Under the pieces are notes generated by a model. The model had not been told where the DNA came from. It saw only the letters and a list, made by a program, of their open reading frames with translations, and ran no database searches. A stretch of DNA of 64,000 bases. It comes from Microbacterium luteolum (lineage in GTDB: Bacteria; Actinomycetota; Actinomycetes; Actinomycetales; Microbacteriaceae). The stretch is from NCBI RefSeq assembly GCF_039533965.1, contig NZ_BAAAUN010000001.1:3384950-3448949 (forward strand), written 5' to 3'. This document shows positions 49,555-58,503 of the stretch, in pieces; the stretch's first letter is position 1; every line of letters begins with the position of its first letter. The position numbers were made by a program, and so were the translations under genes.

Positions 49555-51083
49555 CACACCAGCTCCTGCTTCCGTTCGGCCATCGAGGCCAAGCTCAAGA
49601 TGTTCTCTTCCGTCATGTCGTCGCCGGTGACCTCGCCGCTGATCTCGCCTTCTCGGACGACGATCACCCGGTCCGAGACTCCGATCAGTTCCGGCATCTC
49701 CGAGGAGATGACCACGATGCCGATCCCCTTCCGTGCGAGATCGCGCAGGATCGCGTGTATCTCGGCCTTGGCGCCGACGTCGACCCCGCGGGTGGGTTCG
49801 TCGAGGAAGATGACCTTCGGGTTCACGGCCAGCAGCTTCGCCAGGGCGACCTTCTGCTGGTTGCCGCCGGACAGGGTCGAGACGGCGTCGTCGAGCTGTC
49901 CGTATTTGAGGCGCAGTCCGCGGCCGACGCGGGCGGCGAGGCGGTCCTCACGGCGCTTCCCGATCAGACCGAAGCGCGAGACCTCTCGCAGCGACATCGC
50001 CGACGTGTTCTCGGCGATCGACAGGTCGAGGAACACGCCTTCGGCTTTCCGGTCCTCCGACAGGTAGACGATGCCGTGGGCGATGCAGTCCTGATAATGC
50101 TTCAGGCGGAGAGGCTCGCCGTTCAGGGCGACCTCGCCCGTCGCGTCACCTTCCAGTCGGCAGACGCCCTTCGCGATCTCGCTGCGGCCGGCGCCGATGA
50201 GGCCGCCGAGGCCGAGGATCTCGCCGCGTCGCACATCGAACGAGATGTCGGCGTACCGCGGGCCGTCGGTCAGGTTCCGGACGGACAGGATGACCTCGTC
50301 GGAGCGCTCGTCTTCTCGCTGCTTCTCCGGGTACTGGTTGTCGAGGGTGCGTCCCACCATGGAGCGCACCAGGTCGTTCGGAGTCGTCTCGGACACGCGG
50401 CTGGTCATGATGTGCTGACCGTCGCGGAACACCGAGACCCGGTCGCAGTTCTCGAAGATCTCGACCATGCGGTGAGAGATGTAGATGATCGAGATGCCGC
50501 GGGCGGAGAGCTCCCGCATGATGCGGAACAGCGTCTGCGCCTCGATCTCGGTGAGCGCGGCCGTGGGCTCGTCGAGGATGAGCACCCGGCAGTCGAGCGT
50601 GAGCGCCTTGGCGATCTCGACGAGCTGCTGGTTCGAGATCGACAGGTCTCGAACCAGCGCTCGCGGATCGATGTTGCCGAGCTGACGGAGGATCTCGCCG
50701 GCCTTGCGCTCGAGTGACTCAGGGTCCATCAGCCAGGAGCGGCTCGCGTTGGTGGCTGCCATGAACATGTTCTCGGCGACCGTCACGTCGGGGCACAGCT
50801 CGATCTCCTGGTGGACGAAGCCGATGCCCAGTTTCTGCGCGACGGCCGGCGAGGAGATCTCCACCGGCTCGCCGTCGAGCAGGATCGTGCCGCTGTCGGG
50901 CCGCACGATCCCGTCGATGATGTTCATCAGAGTGGATTTGCCCGCGCCGTTCTCGCCGGCGATGGCGTGGACCTCCCCCTTGCGGAGAGTGAAGTCGACC
51001 GATCTCAGTGCGTGGATCGAACCGAACGACTTGCTGACGTTCTTGATGTCGAGGATTGTCGTGTGTTCCAAGGTCGTCTCCAT
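49554..51083 (-). CDS. Ribose-type ABC importer ATPase, double domain (RbsA-like)
   Basis: 509 residues. Domain 1: Walker [10 protein letters not shown] (about residue 38), signature-region [14 protein letters not shown], Walker [11 protein letters not shown]. Domain 2: degenerate Walker A ([13 protein letters not shown]), signature [13 protein letters not shown], Walker [17 protein letters not shown]. This is the typical sugar-importer (CUT2) layout. Coupled to RbsC by overlap. Confidence 0.93.
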   Translation of the reverse strand: METTLEHTTILDIKNVSKSFGSIHALRSVDFTLRKGEVHAIAGENGAGKSTLMNIIDGIVRPDSGTILLDGEPVEISSPAVAQKLGIGFVHQEIELCPDVTVAENMFMAATNASRSWLMDPESLERKAGEILRQLGNIDPRALVRDLSISNQQLVEIAKALTLDCRVLILDEPTAALTEIEAQTLFRIMRELSARGISIIYISHRMVEIFENCDRVSVFRDGQHIMTSRVSETTPNDLVRSMVGRTLDNQYPEKQREDERSDEVILSVRNLTDGPRYADISFDVRRGEILGLGGLIGAGRSEIAKGVCRLEGDATGEVALNGEPLRLKHYQDCIAHGIVYLSEDRKAEGVFLDLSIAENTSAMSLREVSRFGLIGKRREDRLAARVGRGLRLKYGQLDDAVSTLSGGNQQKVALAKLLAVNPKVIFLDEPTRGVDVGAKAEIHAILRDLARKGIGIVVISSEMPELIGVSDRVIVVREGEISGEVTGDDMTEENILSLASMAERKQELV

Positions 51084-51122
51084 TGATCGAGCTCGAGGAC
51101 AAGGGGGAGGGGCGAGCGCCGA

Positions 51123-52163
51123 TTACTCGGTGCTGCGGCCTTCCATGTACTTCTCGAGGTCGAACGACGCGGCGTTCTCCTTGGTGATGACGGAGAAGCC
51201 GTTGTCGACGAACGGGACCTGGGCCGGGTTGTAGCCGGACTCCTTGTAGTCGTTGAACGGATCGATCAGGTCGGGGTGCGCCGCCATGAAGAGGGTCATG
51301 AACCCCATGAAGCCCTGGATGCCCTGGTTCGGGTTCACCGACAGGTGGATCGTTCCGTCCTTGATGAGGTCGAGGGTGGTGGGCGTGATGTCGGCGTGCA
51401 GGATCAGCACGTCGGCGTTCGCCTCGGTGATGGCGGCGGCGGCGCCTTCGGCGGACCCGGCTTCCGGGATCCAGATCGCGTCGAGCTCGGGGTTGGCCTG
51501 CAGGATCGAGCCGGTGGCCTGGTAGGCCTTGGTGCTGTCCTGGTTCGTCGCCTGGCGGCCGACGAGCTTCATGTCCGGGTAGTTGTTCTCCATGTACTCG
51601 ATGAACGCCGTCACGCGCAGGTCGTGGTTGCTCTGCCCGGGGTTCTCGAGGACGGCGTACTCGCCGCTCTCTCCGACGACCTTGACGATCTCCTCGGCGG
51701 CGAATGCTGCTTCCGCCCGATTGTCGGAGGTGACGTACGAGGTGCGGTTCGAATCGGGGGAGTCGGCGGCGAAGGTCACCACCTCGATGCCCTCATCGAT
51801 CGCGGAGTTGATCGGCTCGATGAAGGGGTCCGCCTGCATGGGGTGCAGCAGCACGCCCGCCGGCTTCTCGACCAGATCCTGCTCGAAGGAGGCGACCTGC
51901 TTGCTGATGTCGTAGTCGGGGGTTCCGGAGAACACCGTCTCGCACCCCATCGCCTCGGCGGCCTGCTTGAACCCCTGGTAGACGGGAACCCAGTACTGGT
52001 GGGAGGAGACCATGACGTTCATCACGTAGGTCTCGCCCTCGGCGCACTGGAATCCTGCGGACTCCGTCGCTGTCGAGGTCTTATCGGATGGCGCGGTGCA
52101 GCCGGTGACGGCGATGGCGGCGATGGCCACGACGGCAGCTGCGGTGATGCGGGAGATCTTCAT
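51123..52163 (-). CDS. Sugar/polyol-binding lipoprotein of the first ABC importer
   Basis: 346 residues, type I periplasmic-binding fold. Lipobox VTGC (C22). The sugar-binding signature regions are MVSSHQYWVPVYQGF, ISKQVASFEQDLVEKPAGVLL (part EQDLVEKPAGVLLHPMQ), DSNRTSYVTSDNRA and LHADITPTTLDLIK. ATG 52163 opens the signal peptide; the longer frame upstream is promoter. First gene of the leftward operon, so the polyol importer and catabolic genes are probably co-transcribed for about 11 kb. Confidence 0.9.
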   Translation of the reverse strand: MKISRITAAAVVAIAAIAVTGCTAPSDKTSTATESAGFQCAEGETYVMNVMVSSHQYWVPVYQGFKQAAEAMGCETVFSGTPDYDISKQVASFEQDLVEKPAGVLLHPMQADPFIEPINSAIDEGIEVVTFAADSPDSNRTSYVTSDNRAEAAFAAEEIVKVVGESGEYAVLENPGQSNHDLRVTAFIEYMENNYPDMKLVGRQATNQDSTKAYQATGSILQANPELDAIWIPEAGSAEGAAAAITEANADVLILHADITPTTLDLIKDGTIHLSVNPNQGIQGFMGFMTLFMAAHPDLIDPFNDYKESGYNPAQVPFVDNGFSVITKENAASFDLEKYMEGRSTE

Positions 52164-52242
52164 TGATTGCCCTAACTGTGTGGATGGGTACTGCGGAGGA
52201 CGACTGATTGATGGTGACAGAGTCCGCACCTCGATGCAATAG

Positions 52243-52259
52243 ATTTCGCCCACTGAAAT
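52243..52259. promoter_or_regulatory. Inverted repeat ATTTC-N7-GAAAT before the leftward operon
   Basis: ATTTCGCCCACTGAAAT, about 80-95 bases before the first binding-protein gene. It resembles the GAAATTT-type motif found before the rightward genes. Confidence 0.4.
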
Positions 52260-52363
52260 ATCTTGCAGATCCGCGGCATGACAGGGATCGGCCGCTCTGT
52301 GCTGCCGCCTGGGGTGCCGACCGCGCGTGGCCGCGCCATCCTCTCAAAAGCAATTTCCGCGCA

Positions 52364-52435
52364 CCTCTCGACAAAACAGAAATTTCCGGTAGAGTCACCA
52401 TGTCGGTAATCATTTCTCACTTTCGTGTCGAGAGG
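52364..52435 (+). promoter_or_regulatory. Promoter, operator and long inverted repeat before the second importer
   Basis: A probable promoter TCGACA (52368-52373), 16 bases, TAGAGT (52390-52395) holds GAAATTTC (52379-52386) in its spacer. A perfect 10-base inverted repeat, CCTCTCGACA (52364-52373) and TGTCGAGAGG (52426-52435), brackets the region. The right arm contains the AGAGG ribosome site of the gene at 52441. Confidence 0.5.
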
Positions 52436-52440
52436 AAATC

Positions 52441-53475
52441 ATGCACGCACGAACTCGCAGCATCGTCGCTGCGGCAGCGGTCGGAGCGATGTCGCTCGTC
52501 GGCCTCAGCGGCTGCGCCGCCTCCGGAGGATCCGACGAACCCCTCGTCGGGCTCGTCATCAAGACGCAGGACAACCCCTTCTACGTCAAGATGACGGAAG
52601 GGGCCAAGGACGAGGCAGAAGCCCTCGGACTCAATCTGCAGGTCGCCAGCGGCGACGGGCAGAGCGACGTCGATTCGCAGATCAAGGCCATCGAGAACTT
52701 CACGGCGCAGGGCGCCAAGGCGATTCTCGTGACACCGGCCGGGGATGGCATCATCCCGGCCATCAAGAAGGCGCAGGAAGCGGGCGTCGTCGTGTTCGCG
52801 ATGGACTCGCCGCTCGGCGCCGACTCCGGCATCGACGGAACCTTCGCGACCGACAACTATCTCGCGGGCGTCATGATCGGCGAGTGGGCCAAGGCCGCGC
52901 TCGGCGACACCGAGCCCCGGATCGCCACGCTCGACCTCAGCACCGATCAGATCCCCGTCGATGTCGCCCGTAACCAGGGATTCCTCGAGGGCTTCGGCAT
53001 CGAGCTCGGCGATCCGTCGAAGATGTGGGACGAGACCGATCCACGCCTGATCGGGCACGAGGTGACCGACGCCAACGAGGCGGGCGGACGCACCGGCATG
53101 GAGAAGCTCCTGCAGAAGGACCCGACCATCAACCTCGTCTACACGATCAACGAGCCGACGGCCGCCGGCGCCTACCAGGCCGTCGTCGCCGCAGGGCTCG
53201 AGGACCAGATCACTATCGTCTCCGTCGACGGCGGCTGCCCCGGCGTGACCAACGTGCAGAAGGGCATCATCGCCGCGACCTCGATGCAGTTCCCGCTCGA
53301 GATGGCGAAGCAGGCCCTCCAGGCCGTCGAGGACTACCTCGCCGACGGCACCAAGCCGAAGAACAGCGACGGCCTCGACTTCACCAACACGGGAGTCACG
53401 CTCGTGACCGACCAGCCGCAGGACGGCGTCGAATCCGAGGACACGACGTTCGGACTGGAGCAGTGCTGGGGCTGA
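52441..53475 (+). CDS. Sugar-binding lipoprotein of the second ABC importer (FrcB-like)
   Basis: 344 residues. Lipobox LSGC (C25). The type I fold shows VIKTQDNPFYVKMTEGAKDEA-type opening (NPFYVKMTEGAKDEA), VDSQIKAIENFTAQGAKAIL, FATDNYLAGVMIGEW and VSVDGGCPGV. It resembles fructose/ribose-type binding proteins and is divergent from the first importer. A hairpin after the stop may keep this gene expressed above the permease. Substrate unknown, perhaps a related polyol or ketose. Confidence 0.9.
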   Translation: MHARTRSIVAAAAVGAMSLVGLSGCAASGGSDEPLVGLVIKTQDNPFYVKMTEGAKDEAEALGLNLQVASGDGQSDVDSQIKAIENFTAQGAKAILVTPAGDGIIPAIKKAQEAGVVVFAMDSPLGADSGIDGTFATDNYLAGVMIGEWAKAALGDTEPRIATLDLSTDQIPVDVARNQGFLEGFGIELGDPSKMWDETDPRLIGHEVTDANEAGGRTGMEKLLQKDPTINLVYTINEPTAAGAYQAVVAAGLEDQITIVSVDGGCPGVTNVQKGIIAATSMQFPLEMAKQALQAVEDYLADGTKPKNSDGLDFTNTGVTLVTDQPQDGVESEDTTFGLEQCWG

Positions 53476-53498
53476 GCCGCCCCTGCTGCATCCCTACC

Positions 53499-53534
53499 GG
53501 GTGAGGGTCGGCTCTTGCCGACCGGCCCTCACCC
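53499..53534 (+). terminator. Hairpin between binding-protein and permease genes
   Basis: GGGTGAGGG pairs with CCCTCACCC, with an inner GTCGGC/GCCGAC stem sharing one base. No T-run. More likely an RNA-stability or partial-termination element than a full stop, since the permease follows in the same operon. Confidence 0.6.
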
Positions 53535-53568
53535 TCCTCCTCCATACAACGACGTAGGAAAGCCCATC

Positions 53569-54642
53569 ATGAACCGAAGCGCCACCGATCTCCCGGACGA
53601 CGAGCGACCGAGCACCGTCACCGCCGGATTCTCGATGGGTCTGGTCGAGATCGACCAGGGAGCCCGTCTCAGCCCGCTGCAGTGGATCGAACGACGGATG
53701 CTGTCGCGACCGCTGATCGGCCCCGTCGCGGTGCTGATCATCGCGCTGATCGTCTTCTCGATCGTGTCGCCGAACTTCGGCACCCTTCAGAACTTCTCGT
53801 TGATCCTGCAGCAGGTCCAGGTGATCGCGATGCTCGGTATCGCGCAGACCCTGATCATCCTGACCGCGGGCATCGACCTCTCCGTGGCGGCGGTCATGCT
53901 GCTGTCCCAGGTCGCCATGGGCCGATTCGCGGTCTCGGTCGGACTCCCTGTCGAGCTCGCGCTCGTGCTCGGCATCGTCGTCGGCATCGCCTGCGGGGCG
54001 ATCAACGGTTTCATCGTGACGAAGCTCAACATCCCGCCGTTCATCGCGACCCTCGGCACCCTGAGCATCTTCTACGCGCTGAACATCTTCATCTCCGACG
54101 GGGAGAGCGTGCCGTACGCCGACGTGCCCCCGCTGTTCAACTGGCTCGGCACCGGCTTCCGCGTGTTCGGCACGACGTTCACCTTCGGTCAGGTGCTCAC
54201 GATCCTCATGTTCATCCTGTTCGCCTACATCCTGCGCAACACCGCGTGGGGGACGCACATCTACGCCGTGGGCGACAACCTCGAGGCCGCGCGCCTCAGC
54301 GGCATCCGCGTCAACCGCGTGCTGATGTCGGTGTACGTGGTGGCCGGCCTCATCATCGGCGTCACCGCCTGGCTGCTCATCGGGCGCATCGGCTCGATCT
54401 CACCCACCGCCGGTGCCTCGTACAACCTCGCCTCGATCACCGCGGTGGTCATCGGCGGGACGAGCCTCTTCGGCGGCCGGGGACGGATCATGGGCACGCT
54501 GCTCGGATCCCTCATCGTCGGAGTCTTCTCCAGCGGTCTCTCGCTCGCCGGATTCGACAGTCTCTGGCAGGAGTTCACCATCGGCCTCCTCATCATCGGC
54601 GCGGTCGCCGTCGACCAGCGCCTCCGCAAGATCGGACGTTGA
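53569..54642 (+). CDS. Ribose/fructose-type ABC importer permease (FrcC-like)
   Basis: 357 residues with a 50-residue hydrophilic N-terminus and about ten helices. Signature LTAGIDLSVAAVMLLSQ, coupling loop YAVGDNLEAARLSGI and GGTSLFGGRGRIMGTLLG. ATG 53569 has AGGAAAG upstream. It pairs with the short single-domain ATPase next to it, the FrcA arrangement. Confidence 0.92.
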   Translation: MNRSATDLPDDERPSTVTAGFSMGLVEIDQGARLSPLQWIERRMLSRPLIGPVAVLIIALIVFSIVSPNFGTLQNFSLILQQVQVIAMLGIAQTLIILTAGIDLSVAAVMLLSQVAMGRFAVSVGLPVELALVLGIVVGIACGAINGFIVTKLNIPPFIATLGTLSIFYALNIFISDGESVPYADVPPLFNWLGTGFRVFGTTFTFGQVLTILMFILFAYILRNTAWGTHIYAVGDNLEAARLSGIRVNRVLMSVYVVAGLIIGVTAWLLIGRIGSISPTAGASYNLASITAVVIGGTSLFGGRGRIMGTLLGSLIVGVFSSGLSLAGFDSLWQEFTIGLLIIGAVAVDQRLRKIGR

Positions 54643-54644
54643 CC

Positions 54645-55451
54645 ATGACCACCGCAACCCAGACCCCGCGCTCCACCGACCTGGTGCTCGAAGCGCGCGG
54701 CATCGTGAAGCGCTACGGACGCGTCGTCGCCCTCGACCAGACGGACTTCGAGATCCGCCAGGGGGAGGTGCTGGCCGTGATCGGCGACAACGGCGCCGGC
54801 AAGTCCTCGTTGATCCAGTGCCTCTCGGGCGCCGTGCAGCCCGACGAGGGCGAACTGCTCGTCAGCGGACAGCCGACCGCGCTGAAGACGCCGGTCGACG
54901 CCCGTCGGCTCGGTATCGAGACCGTCTTCCAGAGCCTCGCGGTCTCGCCGGCGCTCGACATCGCCAGCAACATCTTCCTCGGCCGCGAGCTGCGCCGCCC
55001 CGGCATCGCCGGCTCCGTGTTCCGCATGCTCGACAAGAAGCGGATGCGGGCGGAGTCGCTCGAGGTGATGTCGCAGCTCGGGCTGCAGACGCTCCAGAAC
55101 ATCGGCCAGTCGGTCGAGACCCTCTCCGGCGGTCAGCGTCAGGGCGTCGCCGTGGCCCGTGCCGCGGCCTTCGGCTCGAAGGTCGTCATCCTCGATGAGC
55201 CCACCGCCGCGCTCGGCGTCAAGGAATCGGGCCGTGTGGTCAAGCTCATCAAGGACATCAACGCGCGCGGCATCCCGGTCATCCTGATCAGCCACAACAT
55301 GCCGCAGATCTTCGAGGTCGCCGACCGCATCCACATCCAACGCCTCGGAAAGCGCATCGCGCTCGTCGAGACATCGCAGATCGACATGGCGGATGCCGTC
55401 GCGCTCATGGTCGGCGCGAAGACCCCCGAGCAGCTCGGACTCGACTCATGA
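54645..55451 (+). CDS. Single-domain sugar ABC importer ATPase (FrcA-like)
   Basis: 268 residues: Walker A GDNGAGKSS (about residue 44), Q-loop TVFQSLAVSP, signature LSGGQRQGVAVAR, Walker [13 protein letters not shown]-loop ISHNM. It has one domain only, unlike the double-domain ATPase at 49554, so a homodimer should drive the second importer. It starts two bases after the permease stop. Confidence 0.92.
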   Translation: MTTATQTPRSTDLVLEARGIVKRYGRVVALDQTDFEIRQGEVLAVIGDNGAGKSSLIQCLSGAVQPDEGELLVSGQPTALKTPVDARRLGIETVFQSLAVSPALDIASNIFLGRELRRPGIAGSVFRMLDKKRMRAESLEVMSQLGLQTLQNIGQSVETLSGGQRQGVAVARAAAFGSKVVILDEPTAALGVKESGRVVKLIKDINARGIPVILISHNMPQIFEVADRIHIQRLGKRIALVETSQIDMADAVALMVGAKTPEQLGLDS

Positions 55452-55498
55452 GCTCGCGACAAGAACCCACGGACCAGTCTCAAGAAAGGAGCACCCGC

Positions 55499-56335
55499 AT
55501 GGTGCCCAACTACCTCCCCGTGCCCGGCACGGCGCTCGCCGACAAGGTGGCGCTCATCACCGGCGCCGCCTCAGGGATCGGCGAAGCGGTCGCCCGCATC
55601 TACGCCGCCAACGGATGCCGCGTCGCCCTGATCGACATCGACGCGGCCCGCCTCGAAGAGGTCGCGGCCGACATCGCGGAACGCGGCGGCGAGGTGCTCT
55701 CCATCGTCGGGAACGTCGTGGAGGAGGACGAGGTGCGCGCGTTCTTCGCCGAGACCGTGGCCCGCTGGGGCCGCATCGACCTCGTGATCAACAGCGCCGG
55801 CCGCGATTCGCTGGCGCCTCCCGTCACCCAGGTGACCCTGGAGGAATGGAACAAGACGATCGGCCCGAACCTCACCGGCGTCTTCCTCTGCTGCCGCGAG
55901 GCGTTCCTCGTCATGGAAGGTCAGGAGTCGGGCGGGCGCATCATCAACATGGGCTCCTCCTCGACCAAGGTCGCCTCGGGGCCGGGGCACAGCCCGTACC
56001 GCGCCTCGAAGCACGGCATGCTCGGCTTCTCGAAGAACATCCTGATCGAGGGCATGCACAAGAACATCGGTGTCACGGTCCTGAACCCCTCGCACGTGCG
56101 TACGCCGATGACCGAGATCATCGACAAGGGCCTGTACGACGGCGACTTGCCCGCCTACACCGACGGTTGGCTCGATGAGAAGGAGATCGAAGAGGGCCTG
56201 TCCGCCAGCTGCATCGACGTCGGAAACGTCGCTGAGGCCGCGCTCTACATCGGGACGCGCACGCCGGACGTGACCATCCCCACCTTCTCGCTGTACCCGA
56301 CGCACAAGGTGCTGCGATACGGCATGGAGGTCTGA
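55499..56335 (+). CDS. SDR-family polyol dehydrogenase
   Basis: 278 residues. TGAASGIGEA cofactor motif (about residue 20), Asp in LIDIDAAR favouring NAD, NSAG, catalytic Ser in MGSSST and YRASK. An insertion near residue 210 (GDLPAYTDGWLDEKEI) lengthens the substrate lobe. ATG 55499 has a strong AAAGGAG eight bases upstream; an earlier ATG at 55448 in overlap with the ATPase stop is possible. Likely first oxidation of the imported sugar alcohol. Confidence 0.88.
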   Translation: MVPNYLPVPGTALADKVALITGAASGIGEAVARIYAANGCRVALIDIDAARLEEVAADIAERGGEVLSIVGNVVEEDEVRAFFAETVARWGRIDLVINSAGRDSLAPPVTQVTLEEWNKTIGPNLTGVFLCCREAFLVMEGQESGGRIINMGSSSTKVASGPGHSPYRASKHGMLGFSKNILIEGMHKNIGVTVLNPSHVRTPMTEIIDKGLYDGDLPAYTDGWLDEKEIEEGLSASCIDVGNVAEAALYIGTRTPDVTIPTFSLYPTHKVLRYGMEV

Positions 56336-56341
56336 GCGACC

Positions 56342-57445
56342 GTGAAGGCTGCAGTTCTGCGCGGCATCCGCGACATCGCCGTCCTCGACGTGCCGATGCC
56401 TGATCCCGTCGGCGTCGACTCGGTCCTCGTGCGGATCGGGGCGGTCGGGGTCTGCGGATCCGACGTCCTCCGCTTCGGCATCGGGAAGGGGTACGGCTTC
56501 CCGAGGGTGCTCGGTCACGAGATGTCGGGCACCCTCGTCGAGGACTCCCCGTCGGGGGAGCTGAAGGCCGGCGATCGCGTGGCGATCTTCCCGTGCATCC
56601 CCGAGCCCTTCGATCCGATGAGCGAGATCGGCGAGTACGCGCTCGCCGATCGCTACGACTACTTCGGCTCCCGTCGTGACGGCGGACTCGAGGAGTACCT
56701 GCGGGTGCCGGAACGCAACCTCATCCCGCTGCGACCGGGCACGTCCCTGATCGCCGGCGCGATGGTGGAGCCGGCGGGTGTGGCCCTGCATGCGGTCCGC
56801 AAGGCCGTGATCCCCCCGAACGCGACCGCGCTCGTCATCGGCGCAGGTCCCATCGGCATCCTCGCCGCGCAGTGGCTGCGGATCCTCGGCGTCGTGCGCG
56901 TGCTGGTCGCCGACGTGGATGAGCGAAAGCGGGAGATCGCCGAGAGCCTCGGCTTCGAGACGCTGGATGCGTCGACGGCACCGTCCGACGAGCTCGCGGC
57001 CGCGGCGACCGCCGGCCGTGGCGTCGACATCGCCGTGGAGGCATCCGGACTCTCCGTGACGTTCCTCCAGGCCATCCGTTCGGCGGCGCACCGCGGACAG
57101 GTCGTCCTGCTCGGAGACCTCGCCGACGACGTCGCGCTGCCGAAGGAGCTCGTCTCCCGCGTGCTGCGGCGGGAGCTCGTCCTGCGCGGAACGTGGAACG
57201 CCGTCATCACCCCCCGGGTGACCAACGACTGGGAGATGGTGGTGGCCTGTCTCGGACGGTCGCTTGTCGTCGACGGGCTCGTGAGCCATATCGAGGGCAT
57301 CGACGACGCGCAGGAGGTCTTCGCCAGGCTCGCCGACCGCGGGGGATGGTCGAACAAGACGATCTTCGCGATCTCCGATGAGGCCGTCGCCGAGGCGGAT
57401 GCCGCCCTGAGGGAATCGCTCTCGGCGCGATTGGCCCGGCGATGA
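56342..57445 (+). CDS. Zinc-type alcohol/sorbitol dehydrogenase without structural zinc site
   Basis: 367 residues, medium-chain dehydrogenase. Catalytic-zinc ligands Cys in GVCGSD and His-Glu in LGHEMSG are present, and the cofactor motif is VIGAGPIGILAAQ. The usual four-Cys structural lobe is replaced by FPCIPEPFDPMSEIGEYA (one Cys). The rest fits galactitol-1-phosphate or sorbitol dehydrogenase-like enzymes. GTG start 6 bases after the SDR; ATGA overlap with the next dehydrogenase. Confidence 0.87.
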   Translation: MKAAVLRGIRDIAVLDVPMPDPVGVDSVLVRIGAVGVCGSDVLRFGIGKGYGFPRVLGHEMSGTLVEDSPSGELKAGDRVAIFPCIPEPFDPMSEIGEYALADRYDYFGSRRDGGLEEYLRVPERNLIPLRPGTSLIAGAMVEPAGVALHAVRKAVIPPNATALVIGAGPIGILAAQWLRILGVVRVLVADVDERKREIAESLGFETLDASTAPSDELAAAATAGRGVDIAVEASGLSVTFLQAIRSAAHRGQVVLLGDLADDVALPKELVSRVLRRELVLRGTWNAVITPRVTNDWEMVVACLGRSLVVDGLVSHIEGIDDAQEVFARLADRGGWSNKTIFAISDEAVAEADAALRESLSARLARR

Positions 57446-58503
57446 AGGCCGCGGTGTTCCTGGGGCCGGGGCGCATCGAGGTCACGGACATCCCGGTGCC
57501 CCAGGTGGGCCCCGGCGACGTGCTCGTCGAGGTGCGGGCGGCCAGCATCTGCGGCACCGACCTGCGCATCATGAAGCACGGGCACTTCCGCATCCCCGAG
57601 GGCACGCGCCGCGTGCTCGGGCACGAGCTCAACGGCCGGATCGTCGAGGCGGGTGCGGATGTCCACGGCTTCGCCGTGGGAGACCGGGTGAGCGTCGCGC
57701 CGAACGTCGGCTGCGGAGAGTGCGCGATGTGCCGCCGCGGGCTGAACCAGCTGTGCCCGACGTACGACGCCTTCGGCATCACGCTGAACGGCGGATTCGA
57801 GGAGTACATGCTCGTGCCGGCGGTGGCGATCGAGCGCGGCAATCTGTTCCATGTGCCCGACGCGGTCGGCGACGAGATCGCCGCGATCATGGAGCCGATG
57901 TCGTGCTGCCTGCACGGTCAGCGCAAGGTCGAGGTCTCTCCGGACGACTCGGTGCTGATCATCGGCGCAGGTCCCATCGGCTGCTTCCACACCGTGCTCG
58001 CGAAGCGCGCGGGCGCCCGCCAGGTGATCGTGGCCAACACGCGACAGCCGCGATTGGACATCGCCGGGCGGCTGGGCGCCGACCACCTCATCAACGTGAC
58101 CGAGCAGGACCTGCATGAAGAGGTCATGGCTCTGACCGGCGGCGCCGGCGTCGATGTCGTCATCACCTGCGTCTCCAAACCCGACGTCATCGCCTCGACC
58201 ACGGACCTCGCCGGACGCCTGGGACGCATCAACGTCTTCTCCGGGCTCGGCGATCAGGCCAGGCCCGCGATCGACGTGAACGCGCTCCACTACCAGGAGC
58301 AGACGCTCACCGGCACGACCGGGTCGAGCGTCACCGACTACGGCGACGTCATCGACATCATCGCGGAGAGCGACGTGGACCTCAGCCCCATCATCACCGC
58401 GCGGTTCGCGCTCGACGACATCGAGGCGGCGATGGAGCACTCCCGCTCCGGCGTCGGCATGAAGTCGCTGATCACCTTCCCCGACAGACAAGGACAGACA
58501 TGA
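57442..58503 (+). CDS. Zinc-dependent alcohol/polyol dehydrogenase
   Basis: 353 residues. Catalytic zinc ligands in SICGTD and LGHELNG; full structural four-Cys lobe in GCGECAMCRRGLNQLC; cofactor motif IIGAGPIGCFH. Sorbitol/threonine-dehydrogenase-like branch. Together with the preceding dehydrogenase and the SDR it gives three dehydrogenases in one operon, suggesting several polyols or successive oxidations. ATGA overlaps on both sides. Confidence 0.9.
   Translation: MKAAVFLGPGRIEVTDIPVPQVGPGDVLVEVRAASICGTDLRIMKHGHFRIPEGTRRVLGHELNGRIVEAGADVHGFAVGDRVSVAPNVGCGECAMCRRGLNQLCPTYDAFGITLNGGFEEYMLVPAVAIERGNLFHVPDAVGDEIAAIMEPMSCCLHGQRKVEVSPDDSVLIIGAGPIGCFHTVLAKRAGARQVIVANTRQPRLDIAGRLGADHLINVTEQDLHEEVMALTGGAGVDVVITCVSKPDVIASTTDLAGRLGRINVFSGLGDQARPAIDVNALHYQEQTLTGTTGSSVTDYGDVIDIIAESDVDLSPIITARFALDDIEAAMEHSRSGVGMKSLITFPDRQGQT

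Noticed and set aside
48085..50067. 660-codon plus-strand frame
   Set aside because: Antisense to the SorC, RbsC and RbsA genes; no domain.
42482..52163. Lsr (AI-2) uptake operon
   Set aside because: Kinase, DhnA-type aldolase, SorC regulator and ABC importer resemble lsr content. However, the kinase is LyxK-like, only one permease is present, LsrG is missing, and a GlpD/EryB-like enzyme and reductases point to polyols.
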